Below are positions 1-6,067 of a DNA stretch of 9,464 nt, piece by piece. A program made the translations under genes and the position numbers. Source of the DNA: CAZBDU01 sp964490725. Its GTDB lineage: Bacteria > Spirochaetota > Spirochaetia > SZUA-6 > DRHE01. Positions within the stretch are counted from its first letter, which is position 1. Each line of letters starts with the position of its first letter. The DNA is taken from assembly GCA_964490725.1 (NCBI GenBank), contig CAZBDU010000148.1:1-9464 (forward strand), in the 5' to 3' direction. The notes below the pieces were generated by a model, which was not told where the DNA came from, did not search any database, and saw nothing but the letters and a program-made list of their open reading frames with translations.

Positions 1-56
1 CCCGACTGCCCGCACCCGACTGCCCGCACCCGACTGCCCGCACCCGACTGCCCGCG
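1..56. repeat. 14-bp direct tandem repeat, four copies, cut by window edge
   Basis: Four head-to-tail copies of CCCGACTGCCCGCA occupy 1-14, 15-28, 29-42 and 43-56. The first three are identical and the fourth ends in G instead of A. The array begins at base 1, so more copies may lie outside the window. The unit is not a multiple of three and no open frame with a start and ribosome site runs through it, so it is probably non-coding. It ends only 6 bp before the -35 box of the promoter candidate for the first ligase gene. Its function is unknown: it could be a slippage-prone minisatellite, a remnant of a repeat family, or a set of protein-binding sites. Confidence 0.9.
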
Positions 57-62
57 CCGGCG

Positions 63-90
63 TTGACTTTTATCTGCATTCCGGTACCAT
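63..90 (+). promoter_or_regulatory. Candidate sigma-70-type promoter for the PaaK1-ACT unit
   Basis: TTGACT (63-68) matches five of six bases of the -35 consensus. TACCAT (85-90) matches four of six bases of the -10 consensus, with a 16-bp spacer. This AT-richer patch stands out between the GC-rich repeat and the gene. Transcription would begin near 97, leaving a leader of about 20 nt that holds the ribosome site GGAGGT (108-113). The call rests on box matching only. Confidence 0.5.
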
Positions 91-117
91 AGGAACCCTC
101 GAAAACCGGAGGTGAGG

Positions 118-1419
118 ATGATCTGGGATGTAGGCTACGAGGCGATGGAACGCGATGAGCTCACGCGGCTGCAGGGGGTGCGGCTGTGCGAGCTGGTCGA
201 CCGGGTGTACCGCCGCGTCCCTTTCTACCGCCGCAAGATGGACGAACTGGGGGTGAAGCCGGCCGACATCAACGGGATCTCGGACATCGTAAGACTGCCC
301 TTCACCACCAAGGAAGAGATGAGAGAGGTGTACCCCTTCAACCTCCTGGCCGTCCCGCTGGAGGAGATCGTGGAGGTGCACACCTCTTCCGGCACGACCG
401 GGAAGCCCGTCGTGGACGCCTACACCCGCCGGGACATCGAGATCTGGTCGGAGACCATGGCCCGCACCCTGGCCATGGGGGACACCTCGCCTGGGGACAT
501 CGTGCACAATGGCTACGGCTACGGCCTGTTCACCGGCGGGCTCGGCGTGCACTACGGCGCGCGCCGCATCGGGGCCACGGTCATTCCCATCTCGGGAGGC
601 AACACCGCCCGGCAGCTGGCGGTGATGCAGGACTTCGGCTCCACGGTCCTGACCTGCACGCCTTCCTATTCCCTCTACCTGGCGGAGGCGGGCAGGGAGC
701 AGGGGCTGGACTTCTCCGCGCTCCCCCTAAGGGTGGGGCTGCTCGGCGCCGAGCCCTGGAGCGAGGGCATGCGCCAGGAGATCGAGAGCAAGCTCTCCCT
801 GAAGGCGCTGGACATCTACGGCCTCACCGAGATCATCGGGCCCGGGGTCTCCTCGGAGTGCGCCGAGCAGGACGGGATGCACATTTGCGAGGACCATTTC
901 TATCCCGAGATCATCAACCCGGCCACGGGAGAGCTGGCCGCCGACGGGGAGAAAGGCGAGCTGGTGGTCACCACCCTCACCAAAGAGGGCACACCGGTAA
1001 TCCGGTACCGCACCCGCGACGTGACCTACCTGAATCACGCTCCCTGCCGCTGCGGCCGCACCGCCGTGCGCATGAGCCGGCTGCTGGGGCGCACCGACGA
1101 TATGCTGATCATCCGGGGGGTGAATGTCTTTCCGTCGCAGATCGAGGAGGTGCTGCTGAAGATCGAGGGGATCGAGCCTCACTACCAGCTGCTCATCGAC
1201 CGGGGGGCCGGTCAGATGGACAGCATCGAGGTGCAGGTGGAGATGAACGAGCGCCTGTTCTCCGACGAGATCAAGAATCTGGAGCGCACGGAGCGGCAGA
1301 TCGCCGAAAGCCTCTACTCCGCGCTGGGCATCCACACCGAGGTCAAGCTGGTGGAGCCCAAGAGCATACCCAGAAGCGAGGGCAAGGCCAGGCGGGTAGT
1401 GGACCGCAGGAAGCTCTAG
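118..1419 (+). CDS. paaK: Phenylacetate-CoA ligase family enzyme (PaaK1), AMP-forming
   Basis: Expected to activate phenylacetate or a related aryl acid to its CoA thioester in the cytoplasm, using ATP and CoA and releasing AMP and PPi. The product is 433 aa, the usual family length. Visible motifs are the phosphate-binding loop TSSGTTGKP (89-97), YGLTE (234-238), the YRTRD motif typical of true PaaK (297-301), GRTDDMLIIRGVNVFPSQIEE (start about 324; pivot to the C-terminal domain) and the catalytic lysine K423 in SEGKARRV. The segment GYGLFTGGLG followed by SGGNT (159-163) is also PaaK-like. ATG at 118 is chosen over an in-frame GTG at 112, because GGAGGT (108-113) overlaps that GTG and lies 4 nt before the ATG, and because PaaK2 aligns from the same residue. 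Cys248, His255, Cys310 and Cys312 are shared with PaaK2. The family is certain; the exact aryl substrate (phenyl-, hydroxyphenyl- or indoleacetate) is not. Confidence 0.93.
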   Translation: MIWDVGYEAMERDELTRLQGVRLCELVDRVYRRVPFYRRKMDELGVKPADINGISDIVRLPFTTKEEMREVYPFNLLAVPLEEIVEVHTSSGTTGKPVVDAYTRRDIEIWSETMARTLAMGDTSPGDIVHNGYGYGLFTGGLGVHYGARRIGATVIPISGGNTARQLAVMQDFGSTVLTCTPSYSLYLAEAGREQGLDFSALPLRVGLLGAEPWSEGMRQEIESKLSLKALDIYGLTEIIGPGVSSECAEQDGMHICEDHFYPEIINPATGELAADGEKGELVVTTLTKEGTPVIRYRTRDVTYLNHAPCRCGRTAVRMSRLLGRTDDMLIIRGVNVFPSQIEEVLLKIEGIEPHYQLLIDRGAGQMDSIEVQVEMNERLFSDEIKNLERTERQIAESLYSALGIHTEVKLVEPKSIPRSEGKARRVVDRRKL

Positions 1420-1439
1420 GGGGGCGAAGGAGGAAGCGC

Positions 1440-1871
1440 ATGGTGCTGCAGCAGGTGTCGGTGTTTCTGGAGAACAAGAAGGGACGGCTCGCCGAGGTCA
1501 CGCGGCTGCTGGGAGAGGAGAAGATCAATATCCGCGCCCTGGCGCTGGCCGACACGACGGACTTCGGGGTCTTGAGGCTGATCGTCAACGACCCGCTGCG
1601 CTGCTTCGAGGCTTTGAGGCGAGCCGGCTTCGTGGCCCAGAAGACCGAGGTGATCGCCGTGGAGGTGGCCGACCAGCCTGGAGGGCTGCACCACGTGCTG
1701 TCCATCTTCGACGAGCACGGGATTAACATCGAGTACATGTATGCCTTCGTGGAGAAGAAGAAGGACAACGCCGTGGTCATCTTCCGCATCGATCAGGCCC
1801 GCAAGGCCGTGGAGACCCTGGCGGCCTCCGGGGTTTCGGTGCTTCCGGCCTCGGTGATCCAGGAGATGTAG
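1440..1871 (+). CDS. Small tandem ACT-domain protein, probable amino-acid-binding regulator
   Basis: 143 aa made almost entirely of two ACT domains, about residues 3-66 and 71-138. Each has the usual beta-alpha-beta turn: NKKGRL at 12-17 followed by GEEKINIRAL, and DQPGGL at 78-83 followed by DEHGINIEYM. No DNA-binding or catalytic domain is present. Free-standing double-ACT proteins are common partners of phenylacetate-CoA ligase genes. ACT domains generally bind amino acids and often form side-by-side oligomers, so a role in sensing an aromatic or branched-chain amino acid and modulating the neighbouring enzyme or transporter is plausible but unproven. The ribosome site AAGGAGG (1427-1433) lies 6 nt before the ATG, and only 20 nt separate the gene from PaaK1, so the two are almost certainly cotranscribed. 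Domain assignment is firm; ligand and target are unknown. Confidence 0.88.
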   Translation: MVLQQVSVFLENKKGRLAEVTRLLGEEKINIRALALADTTDFGVLRLIVNDPLRCFEALRRAGFVAQKTEVIAVEVADQPGGLHHVLSIFDEHGINIEYMYAFVEKKKDNAVVIFRIDQARKAVETLAASGVSVLPASVIQEM

Positions 1872-1874
1872 CGC

Positions 1875-1915
1875 CCGGGCCAGCCGCCGCCCGCACGGCA
1901 AGGCGGACGGCCCGG
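1875..1915 (+). terminator. GC-rich hairpin after the ACT gene, possible terminator without U-tract
   Basis: CCGGGCC (1875-1881) pairs perfectly with GGCCCGG (1909-1915), and inside it CCGCC (1884-1888) pairs with GGCGG (1902-1906). The hairpin begins 4 nt after the stop codon and ends 3 nt before the TTGACA box of the next promoter candidate. No run of T follows, so it is not a textbook intrinsic terminator. It could slow polymerase, protect the 3' end of the PaaK1-ACT message, or simply reflect high GC. Confidence 0.4.
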
Positions 1916-1918
1916 AGC

Positions 1919-1947
1919 TTGACAAAGACGGTCCTGTATACTAATAC
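1919..1947 (+). promoter_or_regulatory. Candidate promoter for the liv-PaaK2-aminotransferase unit
   Basis: A perfect -35 consensus, TTGACA, lies at 1919-1924. The AT-rich stretch TATACTAATAC (1937-1947) follows, but the -10 box is ambiguous. TATACT (1937-1942) matches five of six bases but sits only 12 bp from the -35. TAATAC (1942-1947) has an ideal 17-bp spacer but matches only three. This is the one clearly AT-rich patch between the ACT gene and livK, and a leader of roughly 40 nt to the livK ribosome site would follow. Confidence 0.5.
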
Positions 1948-1994
1948 GGGAAAGTTATCTACATCATCCTTAATTTCCAGAGGAGGTGCGCGTG

Positions 1995-3164
1995 ATGAGA
2001 GTGCGCCGTGCGGGTGTCGTGTTTCTCGCTTTGCTGGTGGTCGCGGTGCTGCCCCTGGCAGCGGGCGGCCAGGGTGAAGCCTCCGCCGAGGGGCCCATCA
2101 AGGTTGGAGCCATCCTGGCGGTGACCGGTGGTGCATCCTTTCTGGGTGCGCCGGAATCCAAGACCCTGGACATGCTGGCGGAGGAGATCAACGCCGCCGG
2201 GGGAGTCCTGGGACGCAAGCTGGAGATCCTGGTGAAGGACTCCCAGGGCAGCTCCGAGAAGGCGGTATCCTTCGCCAAGCAGCTCATCGAGGAGGAAAGG
2301 GTCCTGGCCATCATCGGCCCCTCCACCAGCGGTGAGAGTATGGCTATCAAGGACATCGCCCAGGAGGGCAAGACCATCCTCCTGTCCTGCGCCGCGGCGG
2401 AGACCATCGTGGAGCCGGTGGCTCCTTTCGTCTTCAAGACGCCCCAGAAGGACAGCTACGCGGCCATCTGGATCTACAAGACCATGCAGCAGATGGGCAT
2501 CTCCAAGATCGGCGTGGTGGTGGGCAACACCGGTTTCGGACAGGGGGGCAAGGCGCAGCTGGAGAAGTACGCACCGGAGTACGGGATCGAGATCCTGGCC
2601 GCGGAGGTCTACGACCGGGGCGCCACGGATCTCACCGGGGTGCTCACCAAGCTGAAGGCGCGGAACGTCCAGGCGGTGGTCAACTGGTCCATCGTCCCGG
2701 CCCAGTCGATCATCCCCAAGAACATGAAGCAGCTCGGCATGACGGTGCCCCTGTTCCAGAGCCACGGGTTCGGCAACATCCAGTACGTGAAGGCCGCCGG
2801 TGAGGCGGCGGAGGGGATCATCTTCCCCGCCGGGCGCCTGCTGGTGGCGGACGTGCTGCCGGACGGCAATCCCCAGAAGAAGGTGCTGGAGAAGTACAAG
2901 AACGACTACGAGTCCCGCTACAACGAGCAGGTCAGCACCTTCGGCGGGCACGCCTACGACGCGTTGACGATCCTGGTGGAGGCAGTGAAGAAAGCGGGCG
3001 GCACCGACCCGGAGAAGGTCCGCCAGGCCATCGAGAACCTTAAAGGGTTCGTGGGCACCGGCGGGATCTTCAACTTCTCGCCCACCGACCACAACGGATT
3101 GGGACTGGACTCCTTCGAGATGCTGACGGTCAAGAACGGCCGTTTCGTCCTCTACCAGCCCTAG
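1995..3164 (+). CDS. livK: Periplasmic binding protein of a branched-chain-amino-acid-type ABC importer (LivK family)
   Basis: 389 aa, the substrate-binding subunit that delivers ligand to the LivHM permease. The N-terminus is MRVRR, then a hydrophobic core (about 7-22) and small residues up to ASA (29-31), a Sec signal peptide. No lipobox cysteine is present (the only Cys is 132), so the mature protein should be soluble in a periplasm. The type I binding fold shows in GAILAVTGGASFLGAPE (38-54), NAAGGVLGRKLEILVKDSQ (66-84) and IGPSTSGES (107-115), the loop that in this family holds the amino-acid head group. The ribosome site AGGAGG (1981-1986) lies 8 nt before ATG 1995; GTG 1992 directly before it is an alternative that adds one residue. 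Ligands of this family include branched-chain and aromatic amino acids, amides and aryl acids. Linkage to two aryl-CoA ligases favours an aromatic ligand, by inference. Confidence 0.9.
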   Translation: MRVRRAGVVFLALLVVAVLPLAAGGQGEASAEGPIKVGAILAVTGGASFLGAPESKTLDMLAEEINAAGGVLGRKLEILVKDSQGSSEKAVSFAKQLIEEERVLAIIGPSTSGESMAIKDIAQEGKTILLSCAAAETIVEPVAPFVFKTPQKDSYAAIWIYKTMQQMGISKIGVVVGNTGFGQGGKAQLEKYAPEYGIEILAAEVYDRGATDLTGVLTKLKARNVQAVVNWSIVPAQSIIPKNMKQLGMTVPLFQSHGFGNIQYVKAAGEAAEGIIFPAGRLLVADVLPDGNPQKKVLEKYKNDYESRYNEQVSTFGGHAYDALTILVEAVKKAGGTDPEKVRQAIENLKGFVGTGGIFNFSPTDHNGLGLDSFEMLTVKNGRFVLYQP

Positions 3165-3202
3165 AGCCCGACTCCGCCGATTCCGCCGGCGAAAACGGAT
3201 CG

Positions 3203-3237
3203 CGGGCAGGACCCCGCTGTGAGGCGGGGCCTGCCCG
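3203..3237 (+). other. Strong intercistronic hairpin between livK and livH
   Basis: GGGCAGG (3204-3210) and CCCCGC (3212-3217) pair with GCGGGG (3224-3229) and CCTGCCC (3230-3236), closed below by C3203-G3237. This gives 14 pairs with one bulged A (3211) and a 6-nt loop TGTGAG. It lies 38 nt after the livK stop. No T-run follows, so full termination is unlikely. The position fits the known pattern in which a stable hairpin downstream of a binding-protein gene protects the upstream message, or partly terminates transcription, so that binding protein outnumbers permease. Confidence 0.75.
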
Positions 3238-3261
3238 GCGGGGGCCGCACCGGCGCGGGTG

Positions 3262-3283
3262 CCGGCGGCGCAACGGCCGCCGG
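3262..3283 (+). other. Second perfect inverted repeat upstream of livH
   Basis: CCGGCGGC (3262-3269) pairs perfectly with GCCGCCGG (3276-3283) around a 6-nt loop GCAACG. It ends 26 nt before the livH ATG. Its left arm overlaps two shorter alternative stems, CCGGC/GCCGG (3250-3254 with 3261-3265) and GCACC/GGTGC (3247-3251 with 3258-3262), so mutually exclusive folds are possible. Between the livK stop and livH (3165-3309) I see only these structures, with no gene and no convincing promoter. Confidence 0.55.
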
Positions 3284-3309
3284 AGGCATCGGGGCCTGCG
3301 GGTGAGCAC

Positions 3310-4200
3310 ATGACGATCGTAGAGGCGCTCCAGTATCTGCTGGCCGGAGTCACGGTGGGCAGCATCTACGCCATCGTGGCGATCGGCTTCAACATCATCT
3401 ACAACACCACCGGGATCATCAACTTCGCCCAGGGGGAGTTCCTCATCCTGGGGGCCATGATCGGCATCACCTTCGGCGCCTTCCTGCCGCTGCCGCTGTC
3501 GATCCTGGCGGCCGTGCTGATCACCGCGGCAGTGGGCGCGCTGATAGAGCTGGTGTTCATCCGCTGGCTGGTGCGTCCCACCGTGCTGCGGCTGATCGTC
3601 ATCACCATAGGGCTGTCCATCCTGATCCGCGAGGCCATGCTCCACATCTGGGACGAAAAGGTGCGCTCCCTGCCGTATTTCACCGGGAGCGCCGTCTCCT
3701 CGGTGAACATCCTCGGCGCCCGCATCTCTCCCCAGGCGCTGTGGGTGCTGGGGGTGACCGCGGCCATCGTCGCGGCGCTGGCCCTGTTCTTCCGCTTCTC
3801 CCTCACGGGGCGGGCCATGCGCGCCTGCGCGGCCAACACCGTGGCGGCCAGGCTGTGCGGAATCCCCGCCAGGCGCATGGTGACGCTGTCCTTCGTGCTG
3901 AGCGCCGGCATCGGCGCCCTGGCGGGAAACGTCATTTCCCCCATCGCCCAGACGCAGTACGATATGGGATCGGCCCTGGCCATCAAGGGGTTCACCGTGG
4001 CCATCCTGGGAGGTCTGGGCAACAGCACGGCCGCGGTTGTGGCCGGCCTGGTTCTGGGGGTGCTGGAGAGCTTCAGCGTGGCGGTGCTGCCCTCGGCCTA
4101 CCAGGACGCGGTCTCCATCGCCGTGCTGCTGGTGATCCTGTTCCTCAGGCCCGGCGGGCTGTTCGGAAACCGCGAGGCCCAGGCGCTGAAGGAGTTCTGA
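3310..4200 (+). CDS. livH: Inner-membrane permease of branched-chain-type ABC importer, LivH
   Basis: 296 aa, one of the two membrane subunits forming the transport channel. It starts with the family hallmark: GVTVGSIYAIVAIGFNIIYN (13-32) then TGIINFAQGEF (34-44). About eight hydrophobic segments follow. The ATPase-coupling loop is GRAMRACAANTVAARLCGIP (167-186), followed by FVLSAGIGALAG (195-206). AILGGLGNSTAAVVAGLVLG (231-250) and the C-terminal FLRPGGLFG (278-286) are also typical. ATG 3310 is chosen because homologues begin close to this hydrophobic stretch; its ribosome site is weak (GGGTGA, 3300-3305). An upstream in-frame GTG at 3259 would add 17 hydrophilic residues inside the hairpin zone and is unlikely. 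The weak site and the upstream structures suggest lower expression than livK. Partner of LivM and of both ATPases. Confidence 0.93.
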   Translation: MTIVEALQYLLAGVTVGSIYAIVAIGFNIIYNTTGIINFAQGEFLILGAMIGITFGAFLPLPLSILAAVLITAAVGALIELVFIRWLVRPTVLRLIVITIGLSILIREAMLHIWDEKVRSLPYFTGSAVSSVNILGARISPQALWVLGVTAAIVAALALFFRFSLTGRAMRACAANTVAARLCGIPARRMVTLSFVLSAGIGALAGNVISPIAQTQYDMGSALAIKGFTVAILGGLGNSTAAVVAGLVLGVLESFSVAVLPSAYQDAVSIAVLLVILFLRPGGLFGNREAQALKEF

Positions 4201-5300
4201 TGCATCTCCGGCGCTATCTGCCCGTGGCGGCCGTGCTGGCCATGGTCGTTCTGGTCCAGCTGGCCGTCACCGCCGCCGGGGCAACCTACTACCTGACGCA
4301 GCTCACCATGGCCGCCTACTACTCGCTGGTGGTGATCGGACTGTGCCTGCTGATGGGATATGCCGGGCAGATCTCGCTGGGACACGCAGGGTTCTTCGCC
4401 ATCGGGGGGTACGCCAGCGCGCTGCTTTCCACCATGGACCTGAGCGGAGTGGCCGGCCCGCAGGCGGTGGGGTTGCTGAAACGCCTGCACCTGCTGGTGG
4501 AGCGCCAGGACCTCTACGGCCACCTGCTGGTCTCCTTTGCTCCCTGGCTTGCCTTCCTCTGCGCCATGGCGCTGACGGCCGCTGCGGCCTTGATCATCGG
4601 CATCCCGGTGATTCGCCTGCGCGGCCACTATCTGGCCATGGCCACCCTGGGCTTCGGGTTGATCGTGTGGCGGGTCGTACTGGGGACCGGCTTCCTGGGC
4701 TCCGCGGACGGGATCACCTCCGTGCCCGCCTTTCCGCTTCCGGCGGGCCTGGAGGTGAGCGGCAAGATGGGCCAGAGGGTGAGCAACTACTACATCGCCT
4801 GGGTTCTGGTGGCGGTGGTGGTGGCGCTGTCCGTCAATCTGCTGAGCTCACGGGTGGGCCGGGCGCTGCGCTCCATCCACGGAGCCGAGGAGGCGGCCAA
4901 CGCCATGGGGGTGAACACCAGCCGCTACAAGCTCTACACCTTCGTGCTGAGCGCGCTGCTGGCGGGGCTGGCAGGGGTGTTCCTGACCCACTACAACGGC
5001 GGCATCGGCCCAACGGAAGCCACCGTCACCAAGAGCGTGCGCTACGTGGCGATCGTGGCCATCGGGGGAATGGCGAACCTGTGGGGAGCCCTCGCCATGG
5101 CGGCGGTTTTGAGCTTTCTGTCGCTGCGGGGCGTGTTCGGCACCTACGACGACGCCTTCTTCGCGGGCGTGCTGATTGCGATCATGCTCTTCTTTCCGGA
5201 GGGGCTGCTGCGCCGTGAGATCCTGCGGGGGGGCCTGTCCCTCCTGAAGCGCGCCGTCTCGGCCCTGCCGCGCCGGCTTGCGGGCCGGGGCAGGGGGTAG
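4200..5300 (+). CDS. livM: Inner-membrane permease of branched-chain-type ABC importer, LivM
   Basis: 366 aa, the second channel subunit. Hallmarks are LMGYAGQISLGHAGFFAIGG (51-70), IRLRGHYLAMATLGFG (138-153), the coupling loop GRALRSIHGAEEAANAMGVN (220-239) with FVLSALLAGLAGVF (248-261), and IGGMANLWGALAMAA (288-302). The C-terminus ends FPEGLLRREI plus a basic tail. The ATG shares one base with the livH stop (TGATG), with AAGGAG (4189-4194) 5 nt upstream, so translation is coupled. Compared with the usual family pattern there appear to be roughly 25-35 extra residues between the second GGYASALL segment and the next membrane helix (about 79-112, containing charged KRLHLLVERQDLYGH). This may be an extra extracytoplasmic loop or short helix. 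Confidence 0.92.
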   Translation: MHLRRYLPVAAVLAMVVLVQLAVTAAGATYYLTQLTMAAYYSLVVIGLCLLMGYAGQISLGHAGFFAIGGYASALLSTMDLSGVAGPQAVGLLKRLHLLVERQDLYGHLLVSFAPWLAFLCAMALTAAAALIIGIPVIRLRGHYLAMATLGFGLIVWRVVLGTGFLGSADGITSVPAFPLPAGLEVSGKMGQRVSNYYIAWVLVAVVVALSVNLLSSRVGRALRSIHGAEEAANAMGVNTSRYKLYTFVLSALLAGLAGVFLTHYNGGIGPTEATVTKSVRYVAIVAIGGMANLWGALAMAAVLSFLSLRGVFGTYDDAFFAGVLIAIMLFFPEGLLRREILRGGLSLLKRAVSALPRRLAGRGRG

Positions 5301-5302
5301 GG

Positions 5303-6067
5303 ATGGACCTTCTGGTGGTGGAGGGGCTGACCCGTTACTTCGGCGGTCTGTGCGCGGTGAGGGAGGTGGGCTTCCGCGTACGCCGCGGGGCGATCAAGGC
5401 GCTCATCGGACCCAACGGAGCGGGCAAGACCACGCTGTTCAACCTGATCTCCGGCACCATTCCCGTGCACGCCGGGTCGGTCCACCTGGACGGCCGGCGG
5501 ATCACGGGCCTGGCGCCCTTCCGCGTGGCGGAGCTGGGGATCTCCCGCACCTTCCAGACCGCCAGGCTCTTTCCGCAGATGAGCGTGCTGGAGAACGTCA
5601 TGGTGGGCAGGCACGCCCGGACCAGGGCCGGCTTCCTCTCGGGGATGCTCGCCCTGCCCTGGACTCTCAGGGAGGAACGGCAGATCCGGGAGCGATCCCT
5701 CGAGCTGCTGGAGACCCTGGGGCTGGCCGAGGAGGCCGGGGAGCTGGCCTCCAACCTGGCCTTCGGCCGGCAGCGTCTGGCGGAGATCGCCCGGGCGCTG
5801 GCCACCGAGCCGGAAGTGCTCCTGCTGGACGAACCGGCCGCGGGGCTGAACGTCTACGAGACCGAGGAGCTGGCCCGCCTGATCGAGAAGATCCGCCGCT
5901 GGGGGATCACCGTGCTGCTGGTGGAGCACGACATGTCGCTGGTGATGGACATCTGCGATGAGATCGTGGTGCTGGACCACGGCCAGAAGCTGGCCGAGGG
6001 CAGGCCGGAGGAGATCCAGCGGAACCCCGAGGTGATCCGGGTCTACCTGGGGGACGAGGATGCTTAG
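5303..6067 (+). CDS. livG: ATPase of branched-chain-type ABC importer, LivG
   Basis: 254 aa, one of the two cytoplasmic ATP-binding subunits. Walker A is GPNGAGKTT (36-44), the Q-loop is RTFQTARLF (82-90), Walker B LLLDEP (173-178) continues into AAGLN, and the switch histidine is H209 in LLVEHD. The ABC signature is atypical: NLAFGRQRLAEIARAL (151-166) has Ala153 and Phe154 where the canonical motif has Ser and Gly. LivG proteins tolerate such variants, so loss of activity is not implied. The LivG-specific stretch LARLIEKIRRWGITVLLVEH and the C-terminal NPEVIRVYLGDEDA agree with the call. The gene starts 2 nt after livM, with AGGGGG (5292-5297) overlapping the livM stop. Confidence 0.93.
   Translation: MDLLVVEGLTRYFGGLCAVREVGFRVRRGAIKALIGPNGAGKTTLFNLISGTIPVHAGSVHLDGRRITGLAPFRVAELGISRTFQTARLFPQMSVLENVMVGRHARTRAGFLSGMLALPWTLREERQIRERSLELLETLGLAEEAGELASNLAFGRQRLAEIARALATEPEVLLLDEPAAGLNVYETEELARLIEKIRRWGITVLLVEHDMSLVMDICDEIVVLDHGQKLAEGRPEEIQRNPEVIRVYLGDEDA

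Noticed and set aside
1..56. The 14-bp array as a CRISPR or as a coding repeat
   Set aside because: There are no spacers between units and the unit is far too short for a CRISPR repeat. A 14-nt period shifts frame each copy and no start or ribosome site precedes it in the window.
80..110. Inverted repeat TCCGGT/ACCGGA that could hide the PaaK1 ribosome site
   Set aside because: The left arm overlaps the likely -10 box and would lie upstream of the transcript start, so the RNA hairpin would not form; six pairs with a 19-nt loop is within chance at this GC.
186..1439. Long upstream extension of the ACT-protein frame through PaaK1
   Set aside because: The part before 1440 is an Arg/Gly/His-rich shadow. 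AAGGAGG and ATG at 1440 plus the ACT domain boundary fix the real start.
1959..3365. 468-codon open frame on the minus strand opposite livK
   Set aside because: It is an antisense shadow of high-GC coding DNA: composition is dominated by His, Arg, Leu, Gly and Asp runs, it has no family motif, and it lies wholly over a well-supported gene.
3741..4199. Upstream extension of the LivM frame through livH
   Set aside because: It is a shadow of livH. The ATG at 4200 with AAGGAG and the first LivM hydrophobic segment define the start.
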